Shown here piece by piece: positions 9,035 to 17,234 of a DNA stretch of 64,000 bases (positions are counted from its first letter, which is position 1; each line of letters opens with the position of its first letter). Made by a program: the position numbers and the translations under genes. Under the pieces are notes generated by a model that was not told the DNA's origin, did not search any database, and saw only the letters and a list, made by a program, of their open reading frames with translations. This stretch comes from Herbidospora solisilvae (GTDB lineage Bacteria; Actinomycetota; Actinomycetes; Streptosporangiales; Streptosporangiaceae). The DNA lies in NCBI RefSeq assembly GCF_009901565.1, contig NZ_WXEW01000001.1:310001-374000 (forward strand), read 5' to 3'.

Positions 9035-11539
9035 TCATGCCGACCCGGCGGCACGCTCGACCACGTCGGCCCATCGTTCGAGAAGCGACTGCGCGGTGTC
9101 CATGTCGTGTCCCTCGGCCCACAGATGGGTGACCGCCTCCGACGGGTCGGGCAGCACCAGCGCCCAGCTCCCGTCCTCTCCGACGACCCTGACCCCGTCG
9201 GTGGTGTCGATGCGGTCGCCCTCTGCGGCCTCGACGACCGAGCGCATGACGGTGCCCTTGTGGGCCCACGGGGTGGGCACGGTCCGGCGCAGCAGCTTGG
9301 TCTCGGGGATGCGGGCGTCGATCTGGCTGAGCGACAGGCGGGTGCGGGCGACCAGGCCGAGCAGCCGCAGGAAGACGGCCAGGCCGTCGACCGTGGGACC
9401 GAACTCGGGCACGATGAAGCCGCCCCGGCCGTCGCAGGCGAACACCATCTCGGGATGGCGGGCCGCCGTGGTCAGCGCGTCGGTGCTGGTGGCGGTCCAG
9501 TCGACGTGGACGCCGTGGAAGCGGCAGACCATCTCGGCGACCCTGGTCGTGGTGACCGGCAGGGCGACCCGCCCGCCGCGGCGTTCGGCGGCGACCAGGT
9601 CGAGGACGACCAGCAGGGCCCGCTCCTCACTGATGAGCTGGCCCTTCTCGTCGACGAGGGAGACCCGCTCCCCCACCGGGTCGAACCGCACCCCGAACGC
9701 GGCCCGCGAGGAGGCCACCAGCTCGGCCAGGCGCTGCAGGTCGCGGCGGCGTTCGGCGAAGGTCTCGGTGGGCGAGGCGTCGTCGAGCCGGTTGTTGACC
9801 GTGAGGACGCCGACCCCGACCCGGCCGAGCAGGCTGGGCAGCACGAGCGAGGCGGTGCCGCCGGCGCAGTCGACAACGACCTTCATCTCGGCGTCCTTCA
9901 CGCCGGTCATGTCGACGCAGCGGACCAGGTCGCGGCTGTAGGTGTCGAGGGCGCGGGCCGGGAAGGACAACTCGGCGATCTCGCCGGGGAAGGCGCGGCG
10001 GTACTCCTGGCGGGAGAAGACGCGCTCCAGCTTGCGCTGCGCGGTCTGGGAGAGGTCGGCCCCGGTCTCGTCCATGAAGACGATGTCGACGCTCTGGGGG
10101 TCGCCCGCGGTGGTCCGGAGGGCGATGCCGCCCTTCACGGTCTCGCGGGAGGTGTGGAAGCGGGCCACCGGCATGGCGGCGGCCTCCAGGTCGACCACGT
10201 TGATCGCGCTGGCGTTGAGCGCGCTGATCACGGCCCGCTTGAGGGCGCGGGCGGCCCGGGAGCCGTCGCGGGAGGTGACGACGGTGTCGCCCTTGCTGAG
10301 GGTGGTGGCGTAGGCGCTGGCCAGGCGGACGCAGAGCTCGGGGGTGATCTCGACGTTGACCAGGCCGCTGACGCCCCGGGGGCCGAAGAGGCTGCGCTGG
10401 CCGCGCGACTCCCAGATGACGCTGGTGTTGACGACCGCGCCCGCCTCGACGGTCTTGAAGGGGTAGATCTTGACGCCGCTGGAGACGTAGGCCTCGGCCT
10501 CGATGACGCACTCGTCGCCGACGACCGCGTTCTCCTCGATGCGGGCGGCGGCCATGACGTCGGTGTTCTTGCCGATGACGCAGCCGCGCAGGTTGGCGGC
10601 CGGGCCGACGTAGACGTTGTCGTGGACGACCGCCCGGTGGAGGAACGCGCCCTCCTTGACCACGGCGTTGCTGCCGAGCACGGTGTATTCGCGCAACTCG
10701 GCCCCGGCCTCGACCTTGGCGTAGTCGCCGATGAACAGGGGGCCCTTGAGCACCGCCTCGGGGTCGACCGAGGCGCCCTCGGCGGCCCACACGCCGGGCG
10801 AGAGCTCGAACGCGTCGAAGTCGACCTTGACCCGGCCCTCCAGGACGTCGGCCTGGGCCTTCAGGTAGCTCTCGTGGGTGCCGACGTCCTCCCAGTAGCC
10901 CTCGGCGACGTAGCCGAACAGCCGCTCGCCGCGCTCCAGGAGCTTGGGGAACACGTCGGAGGACCAGTCGACCGACCGGCCCGAGGGCACCTCGTCGAGG
11001 ACGGCCGGCTCCATGATGTAGATGCCGGTGTTGACGGTGTCGGAGAAGACCTGGCCCCAGGTGGGCTTCTCGAGGAACCGCTGGATGCGGCCGTGGTCGT
11101 CGACGATGATGATGCCGAACTCCAGCGGGTTGGGCACCCGCTTGAGGCCGATGGTGACCAGGGCCCGGTTCTCGCGGTGGAACCGCAGCATGTCGGTCAG
11201 GTCGATGTCGGTGAGCGCGTCGCCCGAGATGACCAGGAAGCGGTCTTCGCGCAGCCGGTCGGCGGCGTTCTTGACGCTCCCGGCGGTGCCGAGGGGGCTC
11301 TCCTCGGTGGCGTAGTGGAGGGTCATGCCGAGTTCGTCGCCGTCGCCGAAGTAGTTGCGGATCAGCGCCGCGAGGAACTGGACGGTGACGACGGTCTCGG
11401 TGAAGCCGTGGCGTTTGAGCAGCCGCAACACGTGTTCCATGATCGGCCGGTTGATCACGGGGAGGAGGGGTTTGGGCTGGTTGGCGGTCATCGGCCGCAG
11501 CCTGGTTCCTTCCCCGCCCGCCATCACAACGGCCTTCAC
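9035..11539 (-). CDS. mannose-1-phosphate guanylyltransferase with degenerate phosphomannomutase-like domain
   Basis: This 834-aa protein has three parts. The nucleotidyltransferase domain (VKAVVMAGGEGTRLRPMT at the start; KPLLPVINRPIMEH) makes up roughly residues 1-240. A left-handed beta-helix of hexapeptide repeats spans about 245-370, and the C-terminal half has phosphohexomutase architecture. The usual phosphoserine loop (TASHNP) is replaced by GGIALRTTAGDPQ, and the metal-binding DGDxDR by FDPVGER, so this half is probably not a mutase. GTG at 11539 is chosen because the family starts at VKAVVMAGG; the open frame further upstream overlaps the previous gene. It lies 16 bp after the pgsA-like gene, likely one transcript. 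GDP-mannose supply is the inferred role. Confidence 0.88.
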   Translation of the reverse strand: MKAVVMAGGEGTRLRPMTANQPKPLLPVINRPIMEHVLRLLKRHGFTETVVTVQFLAALIRNYFGDGDELGMTLHYATEESPLGTAGSVKNAADRLREDRFLVISGDALTDIDLTDMLRFHRENRALVTIGLKRVPNPLEFGIIIVDDHGRIQRFLEKPTWGQVFSDTVNTGIYIMEPAVLDEVPSGRSVDWSSDVFPKLLERGERLFGYVAEGYWEDVGTHESYLKAQADVLEGRVKVDFDAFELSPGVWAAEGASVDPEAVLKGPLFIGDYAKVEAGAELREYTVLGSNAVVKEGAFLHRAVVHDNVYVGPAANLRGCVIGKNTDVMAAARIEENAVVGDECVIEAEAYVSSGVKIYPFKTVEAGAVVNTSVIWESRGQRSLFGPRGVSGLVNVEITPELCVRLASAYATTLSKGDTVVTSRDGSRAARALKRAVISALNASAINVVDLEAAAMPVARFHTSRETVKGGIALRTTAGDPQSVDIVFMDETGADLSQTAQRKLERVFSRQEYRRAFPGEIAELSFPARALDTYSRDLVRCVDMTGVKDAEMKVVVDCAGGTASLVLPSLLGRVGVGVLTVNNRLDDASPTETFAERRRDLQRLAELVASSRAAFGVRFDPVGERVSLVDEKGQLISEERALLVVLDLVAAERRGGRVALPVTTTRVAEMVCRFHGVHVDWTATSTDALTTAARHPEMVFACDGRGGFIVPEFGPTVDGLAVFLRLLGLVARTRLSLSQIDARIPETKLLRRTVPTPWAHKGTVMRSVVEAAEGDRIDTTDGVRVVGEDGSWALVLPDPSEAVTHLWAEGHDMDTAQSLLERWADVVERAAGSA

Positions 11540-11555
11540 GGGATGATCACCCTCT

Positions 11556-12125
11556 TCAGGAAACGCGTGCGAGCTGCCGCACCTGCACCACGTACAGCAC
11601 CCCTGCCCACCAGTACAGACCCGTACCCCAGATGACGAACGCCCACCCGAAAACAGCGCAGATCTCCGCATACCAGCTGGGGTGAGAGGCCAGGAACAGG
11701 AGAGGGAAGGCGTACATGAGGTTGGCCGTGGCGGCCTTGCCGAGGAAGTGGACGGGCAACGCGTAGCCGTAGCCCATGCGGCGCAGGAACGGCACGGTGA
11801 ACAGCAGCAGGACGTCGCGGCCGATCACCAGGGCGGCCAGCCACCACGGGATGATGTCGCGCAGCACCAGGCCCGCCAGGGTGGCCAGGATGTAGAGGCG
11901 GTCGGCGGCGGGGTCGATGAGGCGGCCCAGCTTGCTGGTCTGGTTCCAGGCGCGCGCGAGCTTGCCGTCGAGCCAGTCGGAGAAGCCGGCCACCATCAGC
12001 AGGGCGACGGCCCAGCCGTCGGCCTTGGGGCCGAGGATGAGCCAGAGGAAGACCGGCACGCCGAGCAGCCGCAGGAAGCTCAGCAGGTTGGGGATCGTGA
12101 AGATCCGGTCCTCGCTGGTTGTCAC
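11556..12125 (-). CDS. CDP-alcohol phosphatidyltransferase family protein
   Basis: This 189-aa integral membrane protein has the family signature SDWLDGKLARAWNQTSKLGRLIDPAADR, which fits D-G-x2-A-R-x8-G-x3-D-x3-D with all acidic residues present. Several hydrophobic helices surround it. Such enzymes transfer a phosphatidyl group from CDP-diacylglycerol to an alcohol such as glycerol-3-phosphate or inositol phosphate; the acceptor cannot be read from sequence. Its position upstream of the mannose nucleotide gene resembles the mycobacterial pgsA2 neighbourhood near garA. The start is GTG. Confidence 0.9.
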   Translation of the reverse strand: MTTSEDRIFTIPNLLSFLRLLGVPVFLWLILGPKADGWAVALLMVAGFSDWLDGKLARAWNQTSKLGRLIDPAADRLYILATLAGLVLRDIIPWWLAALVIGRDVLLLFTVPFLRRMGYGYALPVHFLGKAATANLMYAFPLLFLASHPSWYAEICAVFGWAFVIWGTGLYWWAGVLYVVQVRQLARVS

Positions 12126-12135
12126 GACCCCGACC

Positions 12136-12801
12136 CTACATGTCGGCGGGACGGAAGTCGGGGCCGACCAAACCCAGACGGTGGGCGACCACGGCGACCT
12201 GGGTGCGGTTGCGCAGCCGCAGCTTCTCCATGAGCGCCGCCACGTGGGTCTTGACCGTCGTGACGCCGACGTGGAGGCGGGCGGCGATCTCCTGGTTGGA
12301 CAGTCCGGTGCCGACCAGGGTGAGGACCTGGATCTCCCGTTCGGTCAGGAACGGGGGCCGCTCGGGCGCGCGCTGCTCCTCGGCCGCCAGGGCCTTGGCG
12401 ACGACGCGGCGCAGCACCGAGGGGGCCAGCAGCTGCTCGCCGTGGGCCGCCCGGCGGACCGCCTCGACCATGCGGTCGGGCGGATCGTCCTTGACCAGGA
12501 AGCCCGTCGCGCCGGCCCGGAGGGCGGCGTACACGTTCTCGTCCTCGGCGAAGGTGGTCAGCACGACCACGCGGGCCGACGGGTGGGCGGCCAGGATGCG
12601 CCGGGTGGCCTCCAGGCCGTCGACGCGCGGCATGCGCAGGTCCATCAGCACCACGTCGGGGCGTTCCCGTTCGACGACGCGGACGGCGTCGCCGCCGTCG
12701 GCCGCCTCGCCGCAGACCGACACGTCTCCGGCGGCCTCCAGCATCATGCGCACCCCGGCCCGGACCAGCGCCTGGTCGTCGGCGACCACGACCCTGATCA
12801 T
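12136..12801 (-). CDS. NarL/LuxR-type response regulator
   Basis: This 221-aa protein has a receiver domain (VVVADDQALVRAGVRMML, phospho-acceptor Asp54 in VVLMDLRMPRVDG, conserved Lys in GFLVKDDPP) and a C-terminal LuxR-type helix-turn-helix (LTEREIQVLTLVGTGLSNQEIAARLHVGVTTVKTHVAALMEKL). Its ATG overlaps the kinase stop by 4 nt, so the pair is translationally coupled. Target genes are not evident nearby. Confidence 0.96.
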   Translation of the reverse strand: MIRVVVADDQALVRAGVRMMLEAAGDVSVCGEAADGGDAVRVVERERPDVVLMDLRMPRVDGLEATRRILAAHPSARVVVLTTFAEDENVYAALRAGATGFLVKDDPPDRMVEAVRRAAHGEQLLAPSVLRRVVAKALAAEEQRAPERPPFLTEREIQVLTLVGTGLSNQEIAARLHVGVTTVKTHVAALMEKLRLRNRTQVAVVAHRLGLVGPDFRPADM

Positions 12802-14396
12802 CGGGCCGCCGCCTCGACCGGGAGGACGAAGGTGGCCACCAGGCGCCAGCCGCCGTCGGGGAGCGGGCCGGCGGTCAGCCGTCCGCCGAGCGCGCGGGTG
12901 CGTTCGCGCATCCCGGCCACGCCGTGCCCCGACGACGGCAGATCCGTCGGGGCCTTGCCGGGGGTGTTGCGGATCTCTACGACGAGCTCCTTCTCATCGG
13001 CCGTGACGCTCACCGTCGCCCGGCTTCCCTCTCCCGCGTGCTTCAGCACGTTGGTCAGTCCCTCCTGGACGATCCTGGCCGCCGACGCGCGGGCCACCAG
13101 GGCGGCCCTGGCGGTCGCGGGGGCGATGTCCAGGACCACCTCGACGCCCGCGGCGGTCACCCGGGCGGCGGCGTCACGCATGACCTCGTCGGGGTCGGCG
13201 ACCGGCAGCGTCGTGTCGGGGCCCGGGTCGCGCAGCACCGCGAGCAGGCCGCGCAGGTCGTCGAGGACCTGGTGGCCGGTGTCGCGGATGTCGGCCAGCG
13301 CCTCGGCGGCCGGGCCGCCCGCGCCGGCGTACTGGGCGGCGCCCGCGCGCAGCACGATCGCGCCGACGTGGTGGGCGACGATGTCGTGCACCTCGCGGGC
13401 GATGCGCTCGCGTTCGGCCAGGCGGTCGCTGCGGGCCCGTTCGGCGCGCAGCTCCTCCTCCCTCCGGGCGGCGGTACGGCGGACGCCCACGTAGGCCCCG
13501 ATCGCCGCCGGGGCCACGACCATGGTCGCGACGACGCCGTAGGTCAGGCCGGTGACGTCGCTCGTGGAGTCGATCACCGTGGCCAGGGTGACCCCACAGG
13601 TCAGCAGGTAGCCCGCGCCGAGCCACCGCCACGTGGCCTGGCTGGCGAACACGGCCAGCGCGACGAACAGCACGACCCGGAGGGTGTCGGCGACCGGCGG
13701 CACGAGGTTGTCGGCCAGCAGCACCAGTCCGCTCTCGAACAGCAGCACCGACCCGGGCAACCAGCGGATCGCGCCCAGCGCCAGCCCCGACAACACGGCC
13801 AGCAGGCCGACCCCGCCGACCCGCAGGTCGTGGCCGTCCCAGTACGACCAGGTGCCGAGGACGGCGTAGGCCACTCCCCCGGCGGCGAACAGCACGTCGA
13901 GCAGCGGGGCCGGCTCCTCCCCGTGGTCGCGCCGCCCGGCCGCGCCCCGGAGGTAGCGCCCGATCAGCACCGGCAGCAGCACGACGCCGACGACGTAGTA
14001 CCAGTAGTTGCTGGTGAACGCGATGCCGGGATCGGCCAGGTTGACGCCCGTGGCCAGGCACGCCGCGACGGCGGCCAGGCCGGTCCAGAGGAGGGTGCGC
14101 TGCCGGGCCACGACGCCGACCACGATCGGCAGCAGGATCTGGATGCCGTCGACCAGGCCCGACCCGGCGTTGTCGAACACGACCAGCAGGGCGGCCAGCG
14201 CGAACGCGACCGCGACCGGCCGGTGGCGCAGGAAGACCAGCGGCAGGCCGGTGCAGACGGCGATCAGCAGTACCAGCGGGCCGGACGCGGGCGAGGCCCC
14301 CGCCCACGACTCGCTCGCGAGCACCGAGAGCGCGACACCGGCGGCGGCCAGGACGAGGTCCGGCCACCAGGTGACGTGCCACCGGAGGTATGACAT
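12798..14396 (-). CDS. sensor histidine kinase, HisKA_3 type
   Basis: About 532 residues with roughly ten hydrophobic N-terminal segments and no large extracellular loop. A short coiled linker (EEELRAERARSDRLAERERIA) leads into the HisKA_3 motif REVHDIVAHHVGAIVL with the phospho-His. An HATPase_c domain follows, with VQEGLTNVLKHAG as N-box and GHGVAGMRERTRALGGRL as G-box. It phosphorylates the coupled regulator downstream. ATG at 14396 is preferred over an in-frame TTG seven codons earlier; neither has a clear ribosome site. The polytopic sensor suggests a signal in or at the membrane, such as cell-envelope stress, which is inference. Confidence 0.93.
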   Translation of the reverse strand: MSYLRWHVTWWPDLVLAAAGVALSVLASESWAGASPASGPLVLLIAVCTGLPLVFLRHRPVAVAFALAALLVVFDNAGSGLVDGIQILLPIVVGVVARQRTLLWTGLAAVAACLATGVNLADPGIAFTSNYWYYVVGVVLLPVLIGRYLRGAAGRRDHGEEPAPLLDVLFAAGGVAYAVLGTWSYWDGHDLRVGGVGLLAVLSGLALGAIRWLPGSVLLFESGLVLLADNLVPPVADTLRVVLFVALAVFASQATWRWLGAGYLLTCGVTLATVIDSTSDVTGLTYGVVATMVVAPAAIGAYVGVRRTAARREEELRAERARSDRLAERERIAREVHDIVAHHVGAIVLRAGAAQYAGAGGPAAEALADIRDTGHQVLDDLRGLLAVLRDPGPDTTLPVADPDEVMRDAAARVTAAGVEVVLDIAPATARAALVARASAARIVQEGLTNVLKHAGEGSRATVSVTADEKELVVEIRNTPGKAPTDLPSSGHGVAGMRERTRALGGRLTAGPLPDGGWRLVATFVLPVEAAAR

Positions 14397-14514
14397 GAAT
14401 GCACGGTAGCGGCCCAAATAGACGCGGTGGTCCGCTTCGCCTCCGCCAAGTGGCCGGTCACTCGGGCCGTTTGGACGGCTCGGGCACTCCCCTCCGCCTC
14501 ATACCTTGCAACCC

Positions 14515-15111
14515 ATGGCCAACGAATCAGCCCTTTTCTTCGGGCAGTTCATGCGCTCCCCCGCCTCGGTCGGCGCGATCGCCCCCAGTTCCCGCCGGCT
14601 CGCCGAGGCCGTGTGCGCGCCCATCCCGGAGCAGGGCGACCCCGTCGTGGTCGAACTCGGGCCTGGAACGGGTTCCTTCACCGCGGAGATCCAGCGCCGG
14701 CTCGGCGGCCGGGGTCGGCACCTGGCCGTGGAGATCAACCCCGCCCTGGCGGCCCACCTGTCCGACCGCCACCCCGGGGTCGAGGTCGTCGTCGACGACG
14801 CGTGCGGGCTGCCGACGCTGCTGGCCGACCGGGGGCTGGCGCGGGCCGACGTGATCATCAGCGGCCTGCCGTGGGCCGCGTTCTCCCCCAAGCTGCAGGA
14901 CAGCCTGCTGAACGGCATCCTCGGCTCGCTGAAGCCGGAGGGGGCGTTCACGATGTTCGCCTACGTCCACGCGATGATGCTGCCGCCCGCGCTACGGATC
15001 CGGCGGGCGCTGTTCGCCTCGTTCGAGGAGGTCGTGATGGGGCGGACCGTGTGGCCGAACCTGCCTCCGGCGTTCGTCTACCACGCCCGGCGGCCCCGCG
15101 ACCGACGATAG
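14515..15111 (+). CDS. SAM-dependent methyltransferase (phospholipid N-methyltransferase-like)
   Basis: This 198-aa protein has a class I Rossmann methyltransferase fold: motif I VVELGPGTGSFTAEI, an acidic loop AVEINPALAAHL and the post-II segment ADVIISGLPWAAFSP. The SGLPW-type motif and small size match the phosphatidylethanolamine/ornithine lipid N-methyltransferase (PmtA-like) group, which also includes rRNA dimethylase-like proteins. The start at ATG 14515 (MANESALFFGQF) is favoured over an in-frame TTG three codons upstream. It ends just before the operator of the acyl-CoA dehydrogenase gene. Confidence 0.85.
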   Translation: MANESALFFGQFMRSPASVGAIAPSSRRLAEAVCAPIPEQGDPVVVELGPGTGSFTAEIQRRLGGRGRHLAVEINPALAAHLSDRHPGVEVVVDDACGLPTLLADRGLARADVIISGLPWAAFSPKLQDSLLNGILGSLKPEGAFTMFAYVHAMMLPPALRIRRALFASFEEVVMGRTVWPNLPPAFVYHARRPRDRR

Positions 15112-15128
15112 AGAACGCGTTCTAGAAT
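15112..15128 (+). promoter_or_regulatory. operator palindrome overlapping a -10 box
   Basis: AGAACGCGTTCT (15112-15123) is a perfect 12-bp palindrome. It abuts TAGAAT (15123-15128), a good -10 box, and the acyl-CoA dehydrogenase ATG follows 5 nt later, so the message is probably leaderless. The core AACGCGTT resembles the TNNAACNNGTTNNA operators of KstR-type TetR repressors, with one mismatch on the left. A repressor bound here would block the polymerase. Confidence 0.55.
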
Positions 15129-15133
15129 GCGGC

Positions 15134-16315
15134 ATGGATTTCAGGCTGCCGGAGAGCGCGCAGGCCGTACGGGACGGCATCGGCGAGATCTGCTCCCACT
15201 ACGACATGTCCTACTGGGAGCGGTGCGAGGCCGAGAAGCGGTGGCCTGAAGAGGTGTGGGCCGAGCTCGCCAAGGGCGGCTGGCTCGGCCTCGCGGTCCC
15301 CGAGGAGTTCGGCGGGGGCGGCCAGGGGCTGCTGGAGCTCACGGTGGCGACCGAGACGTTGTCGGCGTCGGGGTCGGCCGGAGGGTCGGCCTTCACCTAC
15401 GTGCTGACGCCCGGCTTCGGGGCGATGACCATCGCCCGCCACGGCTCCCCCGAGCAGCGGGCCGACCTGCTGCCCCGGCTGGCGGCCGGGGAGATCGAGA
15501 CCTGTTTCGCGCTGACCGAGCCCGACGCCGGGTCGAACTCGCTGGCCATCACCACCTCGGCCCGCCTCGACGGGTCGGAGTTCGTGGTGAACGGGCAGAA
15601 GATCTGGATCACCGGGGTGCAGCGGGCGACCTGGATGCTCCTCGTCACCCGCACCATCCCGGCCGCCGAGGCGAGACCCCGCACCAACGGGCTCACGGTG
15701 CTGCTGGTCAACGTGCCCGAGGCGGTCGCGGCGGGCACGTTGTCCTACCGGCCGATCCCGAAGATGGGGGCCAACACGACGCCGTCCAACATGGTGTTCT
15801 TCGACGACCTGCGGGTGCCCGCCCGCAACGTGGTCGGCGAGGTGCACGGCGGGGCGGTCGTGCTGTGGGACATCCTCAACCCCGAGCGCATCCTGCTCGG
15901 CGCCTCCGCGCTCGGCGGGGCCGAGGTCGCCCTGCGGGTCGGCGTCGAGTACGCCAGGCAGCGCGAGGTGTTCGGGCGGCCCATCGGCGCCAACCAGGGC
16001 ATCGCGTTCCCCCTGGCGGCGGTCAAGGCCAAGATCGAGCTGGCCCGGCTGATGCTCTACAAGGCGGCGTGGCTCTTCGACCGGGGCGAGCCGTGCGGGA
16101 CCGAGGCCAACATCGCGAAGCTGACCGCCTCCCAGGCGTTCTGGGAGGCGGCCGACGCGGCGTTCCAGACCCACGGCGGCATGGCCTACTCGCTGGAGTA
16201 TCCGGTGGCCCGGCTGCTCGCCGACGCCCGGATCGGGCTGGTCGCCCCGGTGACCGAGCAGTTGCTGCTCAACTACCTGGCCACGCAGGTGCTGGGGTTG
16301 CCCCGGTCGTTCTAG
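15134..16315 (+). CDS. acyl-CoA dehydrogenase family protein
   Basis: This 393-aa flavoenzyme has normal family length. The N-terminal helical domain begins MDFRLPESAQAVRDGIGEI. The middle beta domain carries the FAD/substrate motif CFALTEPDAGSNSLAITTSA and KIWITGVQ. The C-terminal helical domain contains RVGVEYARQREVFGRPIGANQGI and TQHGGM-like FQTHGGMAYSLEYPVARL. It oxidises an acyl-CoA at the alpha-beta bond, passing electrons to ETF; chain preference cannot be read. There is no ribosome site, but a -10 box at 15123 suggests a leaderless transcript. The stop overlaps the convergent hydrolase stop within a shared CTAG. Confidence 0.94.
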   Translation: MDFRLPESAQAVRDGIGEICSHYDMSYWERCEAEKRWPEEVWAELAKGGWLGLAVPEEFGGGGQGLLELTVATETLSASGSAGGSAFTYVLTPGFGAMTIARHGSPEQRADLLPRLAAGEIETCFALTEPDAGSNSLAITTSARLDGSEFVVNGQKIWITGVQRATWMLLVTRTIPAAEARPRTNGLTVLLVNVPEAVAAGTLSYRPIPKMGANTTPSNMVFFDDLRVPARNVVGEVHGGAVVLWDILNPERILLGASALGGAEVALRVGVEYARQREVFGRPIGANQGIAFPLAAVKAKIELARLMLYKAAWLFDRGEPCGTEANIAKLTASQAFWEAADAAFQTHGGMAYSLEYPVARLLADARIGLVAPVTEQLLLNYLATQVLGLPRSF

Positions 16316-16321
16316 AACGAC
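16306..16321. other. 16-bp palindrome spanning convergent stop codons
   Basis: GTCGTTCTAGAACGAC is perfectly self-complementary. Its central CTAG supplies the TAG stop of the acyl-CoA dehydrogenase on one strand and of the hydrolase on the other, so both proteins end in Ser-Phe. It may form a short bidirectional terminator stem, although the loop would have to open the centre. It resembles the AGAAC half-sites of the upstream operator (15112-15123). Confidence 0.6.
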
Positions 16322-17178
16322 GCCCTGAGGCGGTCGGCGGCGTACCTCCTGGCCTCGGCCGCCTCGGGGAAGAAGCCGGGCAGGCCGAAGAAGCCGTGCA
16401 GGGAGCCGGCGAAGCAGCGGTACTCCGCGCCCAGCTCGGCCGCGTAGCGCTCACACTCGGCGGTCAGCGGGTCGTGCTCGGCGGTGATGACCGTGGCGGG
16501 GGCCAGGCCCGTCTTGTCCGGCAGCAGGGCCGGGGCGAAGCGGGGGTCGGTGCGGTCGGCGGCGCCGGCGTACTGGTCGAAGAGCCAGGCCACGCGGGCG
16601 GTCTCCAGGTTGTGGTGGCCCTCGTCGGCGAAGCCCTGGGTGTCGGTACGCATCTCCGTGCAGGGATAGACGAGCATCTGGTGCGCGAGGCGCAGCCCGG
16701 CGTCGCGGGCCAGGGCGGCGCAGACGGTGGCGAGGTTGGCCCCGGCGCTCTCCCCCATGACCGCGACCGTCGGGTGCTCGCGCAGCACCGCCTCCACCAC
16801 GGCCCAGCAGTCGTCGACGGCGGCCGGGAACGGGTGTTCCGGCGCGAGCCGGTAGTCGACCGAGACGACCAGCGCGCCCGTCTGGGCCGCGAGGTCGCGG
16901 CACATCGGGTCGTCGACGTCGGCGCTGCCGAAGACGAAGCCGCCGCCGTGGACGTAGACGACGACGGGGAGGTCGCCGGGCGCCGGGCGGAAGATCCGGA
17001 CCGGCACCCCGGCGACGGCGGTGTCGGTGACCTCGTGCAGCGGGATGCGCGGGCTCCGGCCCTCGGCGTCGCCGTCGACGGGACGGCTCTCCTGGATCTC
17101 GGCGAGGGTCGGCGGGACGTAGTCGACGGCCGGGGGGAATCGGTCCAGGTACACGCGGGCGCGGTCGTGCAGTGTCAT
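16312..17178 (-). CDS. alpha/beta hydrolase, hormone-sensitive lipase (HSL) family
   Basis: This 288-aa cytoplasmic esterase has the HSL oxyanion motif YVHGGGFVFGS (H77-G80), the nucleophile GESAGAN (Ser144), an Asp in ITAEHDPLTAE and the catalytic His in GSLHGFFGLPGF. Members hydrolyse short acyl esters. The ATG at 17178 is chosen over an in-frame GTG three codons upstream. It converges on the acyl-CoA dehydrogenase gene, sharing the CTAG at 16312-16315. Confidence 0.92.
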   Translation of the reverse strand: MTLHDRARVYLDRFPPAVDYVPPTLAEIQESRPVDGDAEGRSPRIPLHEVTDTAVAGVPVRIFRPAPGDLPVVVYVHGGGFVFGSADVDDPMCRDLAAQTGALVVSVDYRLAPEHPFPAAVDDCWAVVEAVLREHPTVAVMGESAGANLATVCAALARDAGLRLAHQMLVYPCTEMRTDTQGFADEGHHNLETARVAWLFDQYAGAADRTDPRFAPALLPDKTGLAPATVITAEHDPLTAECERYAAELGAEYRCFAGSLHGFFGLPGFFPEAAEARRYAADRLRASF

Positions 17179-17234
17179 GCACCGCACCCTAGTTCCATGC
17201 TTTCCCTACTATGTTCCCGGAGAATGGGGGGGAC

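Noticed and set aside
9107-11635. Long plus-strand open frame antisense to the guanylyltransferase gene
   Set aside because: No domain pattern; mirrors the real gene's codon bias.
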